Shown here in pieces: positions 19,021 through 28,772 of a stretch of 56,598 bases of DNA. The stretch's first letter is position 1; every line of letters starts with the position of its first letter. Source of the DNA: Gammaproteobacteria bacterium (GTDB taxonomy: Bacteria; Pseudomonadota; Gammaproteobacteria; Steroidobacterales; Steroidobacteraceae); assembly GCA_027366635.1 (NCBI GenBank), contig DAHXNE010000100.1, positions 1 to 56,598 of the forward strand. The letters are read 5' to 3'. A model generated the notes under the pieces. The model was not told where the DNA came from, did no database searches, and was given only the letters and a program-made list of their open reading frames with translations. The position numbers and the translations under genes are program-made.

Positions 19021-20190
19021 ATGGTGCAGCGTTTGAGCCGGGCCCTGACCTTCATTGCCGGATCCGTGGTGGGCGGCCTGGCACTGGCATTCGTGGTCGT
19101 CGCACTGCATCCGAGCCTGATCAACCCGGCCCGGCTGACCGCGACACACGCGCACGCCGCCGCGACAGCTGCCGCCGGCGACGTTGAGCGGCGCGAGCCG
19201 CCGGTGGTGAGCTACGCTTCGGCCGTCGAGCGGGCCGCCCCGGCGGTGGTCAATATATACACGGCGCGTCTGGTCACCGAGCGCGTCAATCCCTTCCCGC
19301 CCTTCCCGCCGTTCGCGCCCTTCTCGGGCGTGTTCGGCCACCTTCTGCCCGAGTACCGCCAGCGCATCGAGCGCACCCTGGGCTCGGGGGTCATCATCGA
19401 CAAGCAGGGCCACATCGTCACCAACTACCACGTCATCGCCAACGCCGAAGCGATCCGCGTGCAACTCGCCGACGGCCGCATCGCCAAGCCGCGCATCGTC
19501 GGGGTGGATCCGGACACCGACCTGGCGGTGCTGCAGATCAACCTGCCGAACCTGCCGGTCATCACCTTCGGCCACTCCCGCCAGGTGCGCGTCGGCGACG
19601 TGGTGCTCGCGATCGGCGACCCACTCGGGCTGTCGCAGACGGTGACCAACGGCATCGTCAGCGCCACCGGACGGAAGAATCTCGGCATCTCCGCCTTCGA
19701 CAATTTCATCCAGACCGACGCGCCCATAAATTCCGGCAACTCCGGCGGCGCCCTGATCAATTCCAACGGTCAACTGATCGGCATCAACACGGCGATGGTC
19801 GCCAAGAGCCTCGGGGTGGACGGTATCGGCTTTGCGATTCCGGTCGACATCGTGCGCGGGGTGGTGCACGACATCATCAAATACGGCAAGGTGATTCGCG
19901 GCTGGATCGGTATTATCCCGCAAGACATCTCCACCACCGAGGCGCGTCAGGTCGGTCTCGCCCGCGGCGGAGTGGTCATCGCCAACATGTACGTGAACAG
20001 CCCCGCGCAGCGGGCGGGATTGAAGGCCGGCGACCTTTTGCTCGACCTCGGCGGCAAGCCGGTGCACTCCGCCGAGGAGGCGCGGGTGGAGATCGCCAGC
20101 TGCAAACCGGGCTCGACGCTCGCCGTGCGGGTGCTGCGCGGCACGCGCAAGCTCAACGTGACGGTGCGGGTCAAGCAGCAGCCCACGTGA
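19021..20190 (+). CDS. DegS-type periplasmic serine protease (one PDZ domain)
   Basis: Trypsin-fold HtrA-family protease, membrane-anchored and facing the periplasm. In E. coli, DegS cuts RseA to start the sigma-E response. It has 389 residues. One uncleaved membrane anchor (about 10-29) is followed by an Ala-rich linker and the protease domain with the triad His137 (TNYHVIA), Asp167 (DTDLAVL) and Ser241 (GNSGGAL). A single PDZ domain (about 290-385, GWIGIIPQDI...RAGLKAGDLLLDLGG) makes DegS more likely than DegP, which has two. A Phe/Pro tract at 91-101 sits where HtrA proteins carry the LA loop. The ATG at 19021 follows AGGAGG at 19006-19011. No rseA or rpoE is in the window, so sigma-E signalling is inferred from the family. 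Confidence 0.88.
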   Translation: MVQRLSRALTFIAGSVVGGLALAFVVVALHPSLINPARLTATHAHAAATAAAGDVERREPPVVSYASAVERAAPAVVNIYTARLVTERVNPFPPFPPFAPFSGVFGHLLPEYRQRIERTLGSGVIIDKQGHIVTNYHVIANAEAIRVQLADGRIAKPRIVGVDPDTDLAVLQINLPNLPVITFGHSRQVRVGDVVLAIGDPLGLSQTVTNGIVSATGRKNLGISAFDNFIQTDAPINSGNSGGALINSNGQLIGINTAMVAKSLGVDGIGFAIPVDIVRGVVHDIIKYGKVIRGWIGIIPQDISTTEARQVGLARGGVVIANMYVNSPAQRAGLKAGDLLLDLGGKPVHSAEEARVEIASCKPGSTLAVRVLRGTRKLNVTVRVKQQPT

Positions 20191-20244
20191 GCGCGCCGGC
20201 GATTGCGCTACCATTGACTCAAGCCCCCTCACGCAGGACCCGAC

Positions 20245-20952
20245 ATGCAGCAGATTCACACCCGCAGATTCGCGACTCGCGCCGAACTCGACACTGCGCT
20301 CGCCGCACGGCTGGAGCAGGCGATCCTCGCCGCCGCGCGAGCGCCCGTGGCCATCATGCTCTCCGGCGGCCATACGCCGCTGCCGGCGTACCGGCAGCTC
20401 GCCGCGCGCCTAACACCGCTCGACGCCCGCCAGCGCGAGCACCTGCATGTGCTGTTCTCCGACGATCGCTACGTCCCACGAGATTCCGAGGCGAGCAACT
20501 ACCATGCCTCACGGCCGCTGCTCGACGCTCTGTCCCTGCCGGAGGATCAGGTGCTGCGCGTGCGCACCGAGCTGCCGCTCGAGCAGGCCGCGCTCGATTA
20601 CCAGGCGCGGCTGCGCGCGCTGTTGGATCGGAGCGTGCCGATCACGCTCGGCATGCTGGGTGTCGGAGCCGATGGTCACACGGCCTCGCTGTTCCGGCCC
20701 GATGATCTGGCCCGTGCGCGCGGCCGGCTGGCCATTGCCGTGAGCCGTCCTGACGGCCTCGCGGGCATCAGCGTGACCCCGGAGTTCCTCGCGCACGTCC
20801 CCGAGCCGTTCTTCGTCGTGGCCGGCACCGGCAAGGAAGCGGCACTGGCGGGACTGGAGCGCGAAGACCCCAGCGTGGTCGCGGTCCAGGCCGTGCAGGG
20901 CTGTGCGCGCGCCGAGCTGTGGGTTGAGCGCGCGGCCGAACGCGGCGCGTAA
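20245..20952 (+). CDS. pgl: 6-phosphogluconolactonase (DevB type)
   Basis: Hydrolyses 6-phosphogluconolactone to 6-phosphogluconate in the oxidative pentose phosphate or Entner-Doudoroff branch; cytoplasmic. It has 235 residues, the usual length. Family motifs are IMLSGGHTPLPAYRQL, LFSDDRYVP followed by SNYHASR, and LGMLGVGADGHTASLF with the conserved DGH. It lies 54 bases after the protease gene on the same strand without its usual zwf or edd neighbours. A 6-phosphogluconate dehydrogenase lies 5 kb away on the other strand. Confidence 0.93.
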   Translation: MQQIHTRRFATRAELDTALAARLEQAILAAARAPVAIMLSGGHTPLPAYRQLAARLTPLDARQREHLHVLFSDDRYVPRDSEASNYHASRPLLDALSLPEDQVLRVRTELPLEQAALDYQARLRALLDRSVPITLGMLGVGADGHTASLFRPDDLARARGRLAIAVSRPDGLAGISVTPEFLAHVPEPFFVVAGTGKEAALAGLEREDPSVVAVQAVQGCARAELWVERAAERGA

Positions 20953-20971
20953 GCGCGCCGCTCGGGTCGTC

Positions 20972-21055
20972 TTAGCGGGTGGGCGCTGGGCCCCTCACGA
21001 CCATGACGAATCCGTTCTGGCGGATCGCCTTGCGCAGCACCGATCCAGACTTCAT
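20972..21055 (-). CDS. Candidate 27-residue small protein
   Basis: A short frame that starts ATG and ends TAA, preceded by GGAGG at optimal spacing (8 bases). The peptide begins MKSGSVLRKAIRQNGF and ends in PAPTR. It is basic (three Arg and two Lys over the first 22 residues), with a hydrophobic FVMVV patch, and has no cysteine. It lies 142 bases downstream of the ABC-type membrane protein gene on the same strand, so it could be the last cistron of that operon. I recognise no family. The strong ribosome site is seen; translation is inference. Confidence 0.4.
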   Translation of the reverse strand: MKSGSVLRKAIRQNGFVMVVRGPAPTR

Positions 21056-21197
21056 ACGCGTTGCCTCCATTGAAATCATTTGCAGCCTACCCAATCCGTG
21101 AGCGTAGAGGCGCTTCCTCACTGCGGCCACATCGCACCTGTGAGCGCACTGCGGGCTGCCAGGGCGCGTGCCTCGTTCGCACGACCCCAGCGAGCGC

Positions 21198-22676
21198 TCA
21201 CTCGAGGATCAGGTAGGGATGCGCCTGGCACCGCAGCGCATGCTGGCCACGCACGGCGAGCGCAAGCAGTGCACCGTAACAGACGGCACAAGCGACCACC
21301 AGCGGCGGCACCATGGCATCCAGCCCCGGCCGCATCATCATGAGGGCCACCACATTGAGGCCGCCGACATAGGTGGCAATACCGAGCAACAGCAGCGGCT
21401 GGCAGACCCAAGCGGGCAGCAGGCGCCGACCGAGGGTACTGTAGATAACCGCCTGTTCGGTCAGGGGCGCCAGAGCCAGCACCAGCAGCAGCAACCCGAT
21501 GGCCGCCCCGTGCGCGCCCAGCCACAGCACAGCGAACACCGCGAGAGCGAGCAACGGCGCGTGCCAGTTGCGCAATTGCTCCCCCAGCAGCCGCAGCAGC
21601 CGCGCGCGCTGCTCCTGCCGCCCGCCCAATCCCGGCAACAGCGCCAGCACGGCGAGTTCGCCGCCCGGACGGCGCCAGCGCTGCACGAGATGTTGTGATC
21701 GCGCCATCGTACCGACTGCCATGGCCATGCCCGGGCCGAAAATAAACGCCAGCGCGACGAACGGGCGCACCGCAGACCAACGCCAGCCGGCGTGCAGCCC
21801 CAGCGGCAGCAGGAAGACAGTCCCCGATGCGAATATCACGCCAACGACGGACAGCCGCCGCAACCGGCTGCGCCAGGTGACCGGCAGGTAAAGTCCGCCC
21901 AGCATCACTCGCAGGGCGCGAGGCATCTTCTGCGGCCCGGCCTCGCCAACGGCGGCCTGCGGCAACAGCCACTCCGGTACCTGCCGCGCGACGCGGATCT
22001 GCTGGTCGAGCGCCGCGCCCGTCCCGGACAACGCGTGTCGGCTGACGTGAAAGTTCAGAATGATGGGCCGCATACCCCACTTGAGCTCACCGGGCCCAGT
22101 GCGCAGCACGCGACGCCAATTGCGGGCGCTCACCGTGACCGCAACGGTGACAACGGCGAGGCAGACCTCGATGAAGCGCGGATCCAGCGGCGAGATGAGC
22201 CGCCAGTGCCATAATGACGCGACCAACTGCAGCAGCGGGATGCCCAGCCACAAGGGAAACATCCAAAGCAGCGGCCACAGCCCGTATGCCACGCCGACCG
22301 CCAAACCCATCAGCAAAATCTCGGCGACCGGCGCTGGATGGCCGCTGAACACCGCCAGCGGAGTTGCCGTCAGCGTCAGCAGCAGCGCCCCATTGAGGAG
22401 CAGACTGCGCACGGCAACCCGCTGCAGGCGCGGCAGACACAGGCGGCGCGCGTCCAGTGCCGGCAGCAACGTCGAGCTGAGCAGCAGACCCATCAGCGCC
22501 AGCCACAACGCCAACAGCGCTGCGCCCACAAGCCAGCCGTCAGGCCAGCGCGACCGACTGAAGTGTACGGCGGCGAACGCAGCTGCCCACGCCGCGAGCG
22601 ACACCAGGGCCAAGATGACCCGCAGCGAGCGGCGCAGACCGTACCAGGGCAGGCCCAGCAGCACGCCCCGGCTCAC
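21198..22676 (-). CDS. Multi-spanning membrane protein, probable ABC transporter permease
   Basis: It has 492 residues with roughly ten to twelve hydrophobic segments in two halves separated by a hydrophilic stretch (about 220-285). The second half holds several Arg-rich cytoplasmic loops. No motif of a named permease family is obvious. The assignment rests on translational coupling: its GTG start at 22676 overlaps the stop of the preceding ABC ATPase as GTGA. Frames beginning further upstream would read through the ATPase gene and are not credible. The substrate is unknown; related YtrA-regulated ABC systems are tied to antibiotic or envelope stress and to exported small molecules. Confidence 0.75.
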   Translation of the reverse strand: MSRGVLLGLPWYGLRRSLRVILALVSLAAWAAAFAAVHFSRSRWPDGWLVGAALLALWLALMGLLLSSTLLPALDARRLCLPRLQRVAVRSLLLNGALLLTLTATPLAVFSGHPAPVAEILLMGLAVGVAYGLWPLLWMFPLWLGIPLLQLVASLWHWRLISPLDPRFIEVCLAVVTVAVTVSARNWRRVLRTGPGELKWGMRPIILNFHVSRHALSGTGAALDQQIRVARQVPEWLLPQAAVGEAGPQKMPRALRVMLGGLYLPVTWRSRLRRLSVVGVIFASGTVFLLPLGLHAGWRWSAVRPFVALAFIFGPGMAMAVGTMARSQHLVQRWRRPGGELAVLALLPGLGGRQEQRARLLRLLGEQLRNWHAPLLALAVFAVLWLGAHGAAIGLLLLVLALAPLTEQAVIYSTLGRRLLPAWVCQPLLLLGIATYVGGLNVVALMMMRPGLDAMVPPLVVACAVCYGALLALAVRGQHALRCQAHPYLILE

Positions 22677-23554
22677 GCGGCGATCTCCACGAACAAATCC
22701 TCCAGAGCGAGCGTATCGAGCCGCGCACCCGGCAACTGCGCGGCGAGCGGCCACTCGCCGTGGCTGTCGCGCTCGATGACCAGGGTCATACTGCCATCCG
22801 CCTGAGCGCGCCGACTCAGCGCAGCGACCGGCGCCGCCGAGGTGTGCCGCGGCGGCAGCCACAGCCGCGCATAACGCTCCTTGGTGTCATCCAGATCGCA
22901 GTGCAGCAGCACCCGGCCTTCGTGCAACAGCGCAATCTGCGAGGCGACGCGTTCGAGGTCGGAGACGATGTGGGTCGAGAACAGCACCGTGCAGCCGGCC
23001 TCCCCGGCGCGCAACGCCACCTCGCGCAGCAGGTCGCGCCTGGCGACCGGATCGAGCGCCGCGGCCGGCTCATCCAGCACCAGGACTTGCGGCCGGCTGG
23101 CGAGCCCACGAATCAACTCCACGCGTTGACGCTCCCCGGGGGAACATTTCGCGAGCGGCCGCGTCGCGGGGATCTGCCACCGGGTCAGCATCTCGCGGGC
23201 GAACGGTGCATCCCAGTGGGGGAAGAACCGCCCGAGCAAAGTGAGCATCTGTTCGGCGGTGAGCCATGGGAACGCCTCGGGTTGCTGCGGAACGTAGGCC
23301 AAGCGCTCCTTGACCCGGTCGGTGAGCTGCAGCGCCGGCTCCCCTAACACTTCGGCGTAGCCCTTGTTCGGCACAAGCAACCCGAGCAGCGCGCGGATCA
23401 GCGTCGACTTGCCCGCGCCGTTGCGTCCGATCAGTCCCAGCACTCTGCCTTGAGGAACCTGTAGATCGACGCCGCGCAGCGCCGCATGCTGCGCATAGCT
23501 GTGCCACAGACCGCGCGCCAAGAGCGGCAGATACCCCGAGCTCGCCTCAGACAT
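22673..23554 (-). CDS. ABC transporter ATP-binding protein (YtrB-like)
   Basis: Nucleotide-binding subunit of an ABC transporter, 293 residues. The Walker A is GRNGAGKST at 43-51, the Q-loop lies in YVPQQPEAFPW, and the Walker B is VLVLDEPAAALDPV, followed by a switch His in FSTHIVSDLE. The signature loop is CSPGERQR instead of the usual LSGGQ. The C-terminal 80 or so residues extend beyond the ATPase core. It starts 3 bases after the GntR-type regulator stop and overlaps the membrane protein gene, so the three genes are one operon. Confidence 0.92.
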   Translation of the reverse strand: MSEASSGYLPLLARGLWHSYAQHAALRGVDLQVPQGRVLGLIGRNGAGKSTLIRALLGLLVPNKGYAEVLGEPALQLTDRVKERLAYVPQQPEAFPWLTAEQMLTLLGRFFPHWDAPFAREMLTRWQIPATRPLAKCSPGERQRVELIRGLASRPQVLVLDEPAAALDPVARRDLLREVALRAGEAGCTVLFSTHIVSDLERVASQIALLHEGRVLLHCDLDDTKERYARLWLPPRHTSAAPVAALSRRAQADGSMTLVIERDSHGEWPLAAQLPGARLDTLALEDLFVEIAA

Positions 23555-23557
23555 GGA

Positions 23558-23941
23558 TCACTCCCCCAACAGCTTGGCCAATCGCCGCAGCACCGGCTCG
23601 GCGGCCATTTCGAGTTCTTGTGCCTGACGCGCGAGCGCTTGCAGAGACGGTTCGAGCAGCGCCAGGCGCTCGCTCTGCGAGCGGGTCCGGGCGCCTTGCG
23701 CCGCCACCGCCATTCCCCTGCCGCGCAGCCGCTCAAGCAACCCTTCCGACTCGGCGAGACCGTAGGCACGCGAGACCGTCATCGGATTGATCGCGTGCGC
23801 GGCCGCCACTTCACGCACCGAGGGGAGCCTCTCCCCCGGAGCGAGCTGACCGGCGGCGATCAACCGGCGCAGCTGCTCGAGGATCTGGCGGTAGATCGGC
23901 TCCGGTGCGCTCGGCCGAATAGTCAGCAGGGTCGCATCCAT
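23558..23941 (-). CDS. GntR-family transcriptional regulator, YtrA subfamily
   Basis: A short 127-residue regulator: an N-terminal winged helix-turn-helix (PIYRQILEQLRRLIAAG, LPSVREVAAAHAINPMTVSRAY) and only about 50 residues after it, the size that defines the YtrA group rather than the larger FadR, HutC or MocR groups. It is the first gene of an operon with an ABC ATPase and a membrane protein, as is usual for YtrA. Its ATG lies only 7 bases after a -10 element, and a palindrome overlaps that promoter, so it should repress its own operon. The effector is unknown. Confidence 0.9.
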   Translation of the reverse strand: MDATLLTIRPSAPEPIYRQILEQLRRLIAAGQLAPGERLPSVREVAAAHAINPMTVSRAYGLAESEGLLERLRGRGMAVAAQGARTRSQSERLALLEPSLQALARQAQELEMAAEPVLRRLAKLLGE

Positions 23942-23978
23942 GTGTATTAATATACAAATACACTTGGGAGCGAGTCAA
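23942..23978 (-). promoter_or_regulatory. Promoter and palindromic operator of the GntR/ABC operon
   Basis: On the minus strand TTGACT (23973-23978) and TATATT (23949-23954) are separated by 18 bases, and the regulator ATG (23941) follows the -10 by only 7 bases, so the mRNA is probably leaderless. A perfect inverted repeat GTGTATT-N8-AATACAC (23942-23963) covers the -10 and part of the spacer. Its GTGTA...TACAC arms resemble the published YtrA-type operator pattern (AGTGTA and TACACT about 13 bases apart). Confidence 0.8.
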
Positions 23979-24193
23979 GCCGTGCGACCGCGTGAGACAG
24001 GCATAGGCGTGCAACGTTTCAGACCTGTGACGACGCGAACCGGCCGGATGGATTACAATGCGCCCCGGCGCCATTGACCGGCCCGCTCGCCGATCGAAAG
24101 CCCGGAACGAAGAGAATCCAACATCGCATTGAACGCGGCGGACACGCGCGAGCGCTGACGCGCCCGGCACCCAGCAGACAAAGGAGACGGACG

Positions 24194-25048
24194 ATGGCAT
24201 TAACCCGACAGGTTGTCTCAACACTCAACAACGACGGCACGGACGTGATGGGACCAAGCGTCCTCGCGTTCCATTATCCCGACCAAAGCCTGGTGTCCGG
24301 CAGTCTACTCACCGTCGAGGCCAATCACTTCGCGGTGCTGAAATCGCGCGGCGCGGTGCTCGCGGTCTATGACACCGGGCAATATCCCATCCAGACGCCC
24401 GACAAGCCGCTGCTCGGCAGCTTCGTGACGGGATTCTTCGGCGGCCAGTCGCCCTGGCAGTACGAGGTGCTGTACGTCAACCGCGCCAAGCTCCTGGTGC
24501 GCAACGCCGGGCTCGCCACCTCGGCCGAGATGGCCGAGATGCAATACCAGGTCGAATACTACGTGCATGTCGACACCAAGGAGGATGCGCTGAAGCTGAT
24601 CACGCACATGCCCTTCGCCAAGCACTTCATCGGCACCGATGAGGTGGCGGCCTACGCCGGCCCGGTGGTGGAGCAGGCGATCAATCAGATCGTGCAGGTC
24701 ACGCCGATGGAGAAGATCAACGAGCACATCCACGAGATCGTGGAGCTCGTCAAGGAACACCTCGGCAGCTTCCTCGGTGTTTATGGCGTCACGCTGAACG
24801 ACGCCAAGGTCCTGATCCTGCCCAAGGATGAGCGCATGCGCGAGCTGATCTCGCTGCGCGCCTTCGGGCTCTCCGAGATGGACGCGGTGCGTTACTACGT
24901 GGCGCTGAAGATGGCCGAGAAAGGCCTGGTCTCGGCGCCGAACGCCGCGGTCGGCCAGCCGTTCTTCATCGGTGGGTCGACCATGGGCACCTTCCCCGTC
25001 ACCAACGCCTTGCAGTCGGTCGGCTCCGACCCGGCCGCCGGCAAGTAG
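24194..25048 (+). CDS. SPFH/Band 7 domain protein
   Basis: It has 284 residues. The central region (about 40-225) reads as an SPFH domain of the soluble YdjI-like type: VEANHFAVLKSRGAVLAVYDTGQYPIQTP and EYYVHVDTKEDALKLI, then a helical stretch ending KDERMRELISLRAFGLSEMDAV. No membrane segment is evident. Family members scaffold membrane domains or recruit phage-shock proteins, but the role here is unknown. The ATG at 24194 is preceded by AAAGGAGA. The following gene, 50 bases on, is probably co-transcribed. It diverges from the GntR/ABC operon. Confidence 0.78.
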   Translation: MALTRQVVSTLNNDGTDVMGPSVLAFHYPDQSLVSGSLLTVEANHFAVLKSRGAVLAVYDTGQYPIQTPDKPLLGSFVTGFFGGQSPWQYEVLYVNRAKLLVRNAGLATSAEMAEMQYQVEYYVHVDTKEDALKLITHMPFAKHFIGTDEVAAYAGPVVEQAINQIVQVTPMEKINEHIHEIVELVKEHLGSFLGVYGVTLNDAKVLILPKDERMRELISLRAFGLSEMDAVRYYVALKMAEKGLVSAPNAAVGQPFFIGGSTMGTFPVTNALQSVGSDPAAGK

Positions 25049-25098
25049 TCACTGCTCGCGCGCGGCGCGCCCGACGGCCGCGCGCGAGGGAGAGCCCT

Positions 25099-25662
25099 GT
25101 GGAACTGAAAACCGCCCCCAACCCGATCGAGTCGGCCGGCCCGGTCAAACGGGTTCTCTCGAACCTGTTCTATGGCTGGGGATACAACTTCTACCGGCGC
25201 GAAAATCAGCTGCGCGCCGACGACCTGCTGATCCGCGGCAAGCTGAGCGAGCTGCTCGGGGAGTGCCGCAAGCACGTCAACGAACTCGAGGCGAGCTTCC
25301 AGCGCGAGCACCTGCCCGCCCCGACCCGGGAGCACCCGTTCGCCGATCCGGCCGCGCTCGCAGCCGTGCAGTCGCTGCAGCGGGCCGCACAGCACCTGGA
25401 GTCCCTCGAGACCGCGATCCGCACCGCTGCGGTGCCCGAAATGGACCGCATCCATCAACGGCATCGCATCGAAGGCCCGACGCTCGAGCAGTTGATCGAT
25501 GTCGACGGCAAGCTGGTACTGGCGGTGGTGACGCTGCGCGACGCGGTGGCGGCGCTGCAGGATGGCGCCACGGCCGCGCCCGAACTCACCCGCTTGCTCG
25601 CTGCGGGCACAATCCACTCGCTGTGGGAGCAACGCGAACAGATCCTGTCCGTTCTCAAGTGA
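25099..25662 (+). CDS. Hypothetical helical protein, partner of SPFH gene
   Basis: A 187-residue, probably soluble and largely alpha-helical protein with heptad-like Leu/Ala/Glu patterns (about 40-70 and 85-120), no signal peptide and no membrane segment. It opens with a conserved-looking NLFYGWGYNFYRRENQLRA segment. I do not recognise a family. GTG at 25099 is the start, preceded by GAGGGAGA. It lies 50 bases after the SPFH gene on the same strand, and the next gene is convergent, so the two form a bicistronic unit. A structural role with the SPFH protein is only inference. Confidence 0.7.
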   Translation: MELKTAPNPIESAGPVKRVLSNLFYGWGYNFYRRENQLRADDLLIRGKLSELLGECRKHVNELEASFQREHLPAPTREHPFADPAALAAVQSLQRAAQHLESLETAIRTAAVPEMDRIHQRHRIEGPTLEQLIDVDGKLVLAVVTLRDAVAALQDGATAAPELTRLLAAGTIHSLWEQREQILSVLK

Positions 25663-25769
25663 CGGGCGATCCCGCCGCTGCGCGGCGTACTCGAGTCTCA
25701 CTGACCCTCCTGCCTAGCGGCAGGGCACCCGGCCCTCGCACCCCGCTCGGGCGTTCGCCGCTGCGCTGT

Positions 25770-26849
25770 TTACCCTTTGCGTTCGCCTTGCCCGCCGAAG
25801 CCGAGCCGCATCGCCCCGAAAGCCTTTTCGGCGAATTCCCCGTTGCCGCGCGAGGCGAAGCGCGCATAGAGCGCCGCGCTCAACACATGGGCCGGCAGCC
25901 CCATTTCGATGGCGGTCTGTACCGCCCAGCGCTCCTCGCCCGAATCGGACACATGGCCGCTGTAGCCGGACAGGGAGGGATCGGCTGCCAACGCCCGCGC
26001 CATCAGATCCAATAGCTTCGATGAGACGATGCTGCCGTGCCGCCACACCTCGGTGATGGCCGCGATGTTGAATCGGTACTCCAACAGCCGTGAATGTCCG
26101 AGCGGCTCGCTGTGGGCGTCGGCTGACTTGCGCGGCTCGCACCGGTTGGCATCGGCGCCTTGCAGCACGCTGAGACCTTCGGCATACGCGGCCATCACAC
26201 CGTACTCGATGCCGTTCAGGACCATCTTGACGAAGTGGCCAGCGCCGCTCGGACCGCAGTACAAATAGCCCATGGCCGCCATCGCCAGGGCATCCTCATT
26301 CTCGGCGCCGTGCCGCCGCCCCTCTTTGGGAGCCGATGCGCCCGTGCGCGCCGGGCGGGCCGCTGCACGCCGCTCGGCGATTCGCCCACCGGGAGAGAGG
26401 GTGCCGAAGATCGGCTCGAGCGTCTCGAAGACATCCTGATCACCGCCGATCATCAGGCAGTAGCCCTGCACGAGCCCGAGGACACCGCGGCTGGTGCCGA
26501 CATCGAGATAGTGGATGCCCTGCGCGCGCAGCGCGGCAGCGCGGCGAATGTCGTCGGAATAATGCGAGTTGCCGCCATCGACGAGGATGTCACCCGCTGC
26601 GAGCTGCGGCTGCAAGTGACCGAGTACCTCGTCCACCGCGGCGGCCGGCACCATGACCCAGATGGTGCGCGGCGCCGGCAAGCGCGCGATCAGATCCGCG
26701 GTGGACGAAGCGCCCAGCGCGCCCACCGCCGCCGCGGCGCGCACGGCCTTGGCGGATTTGTCATACGCCACGCACTCGTAACCGTCTTCTATCAGACGGC
26801 GCACCATGTGGGCGCCCATCCCCCCAAGCCCAATCATGCCGATCCGCAT
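25770..26849 (-). CDS. 6-phosphogluconate dehydrogenase, decarboxylating (short NAD-type)
   Basis: Oxidises 6-phosphogluconate to ribulose 5-phosphate and CO2. The 359 residues match the short GndA/YqeC class (about 300-350) rather than the 470-residue E. coli Gnd. N-terminal Rossmann loop GMIGLGGMGAHMVRRL with an Asp after it (AYDKSAK) suggests NAD. Other motifs are VDGGNSHYSDD, YCLMIGG, the catalytic CGPSGAGHFVKMVLNGIEYG, and SGHVSDSGEERW. A 30-residue loop (about 155-190) before the catalytic motif is Arg/Ala-rich and longer than usual. It is isolated: convergent with the hypothetical gene and 169 bases from murA. Confidence 0.92.
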   Translation of the reverse strand: MRIGMIGLGGMGAHMVRRLIEDGYECVAYDKSAKAVRAAAAVGALGASSTADLIARLPAPRTIWVMVPAAAVDEVLGHLQPQLAAGDILVDGGNSHYSDDIRRAAALRAQGIHYLDVGTSRGVLGLVQGYCLMIGGDQDVFETLEPIFGTLSPGGRIAERRAAARPARTGASAPKEGRRHGAENEDALAMAAMGYLYCGPSGAGHFVKMVLNGIEYGVMAAYAEGLSVLQGADANRCEPRKSADAHSEPLGHSRLLEYRFNIAAITEVWRHGSIVSSKLLDLMARALAADPSLSGYSGHVSDSGEERWAVQTAIEMGLPAHVLSAALYARFASRGNGEFAEKAFGAMRLGFGGQGERKG

Positions 26850-27018
26850 CGTATCCCCCTCGAGTCTCTTCTACGTTCTACGTTGAGTTTCCGCCTCGGC
26901 GGCAGCCGGAGGCGCCGCCTGGCCCCAGATTGCCATCCCCGGGACGCGCCGGCGACGCGCAGATGCCGGTGCGGCATGACCGGTCCGGGCCCGCATGCGC
27001 TCGAGGAGTTTTTCCAAG

Positions 27019-28513
<1,495 letters not shown>

Positions 28514-28772
28514 TGCTGCATATTACCCTGAACGCCTCGCCGGACGCGGGCCGGTCACCTCGGAACAGAACTTTCGGGGCGGCCACGCGCACAGCTGCCG
28601 CGGCAGCGCGCCGGTTCTTGCACTTCGCCGCAGGCTCGGACCGCCCACTCCCGTTCGCCCACCTGCGGGACGCCTTTGGCCTCGAGGAGCCCGGGACGCT
28701 CCAGGGGCGCGCCGGTGTGTTCCGCCGGTTTCGGCACAGGGCCCGGAACCTGAAATTGCTACAATTCTTAAA

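Noticed and set aside
25709..25724. CCTGCC-TAGC-GGCAGG hairpin between the SPFH partner and gnd
   Set aside because: Only 6 bp with no T-run; it may aid termination for convergent genes but is too weak to annotate as a terminator.
26850..27018. Gap with short direct repeat TTCTACG x2 near the gnd start
   Set aside because: A 7-base repeat is easily due to chance, and no promoter or operator pattern fits around it.
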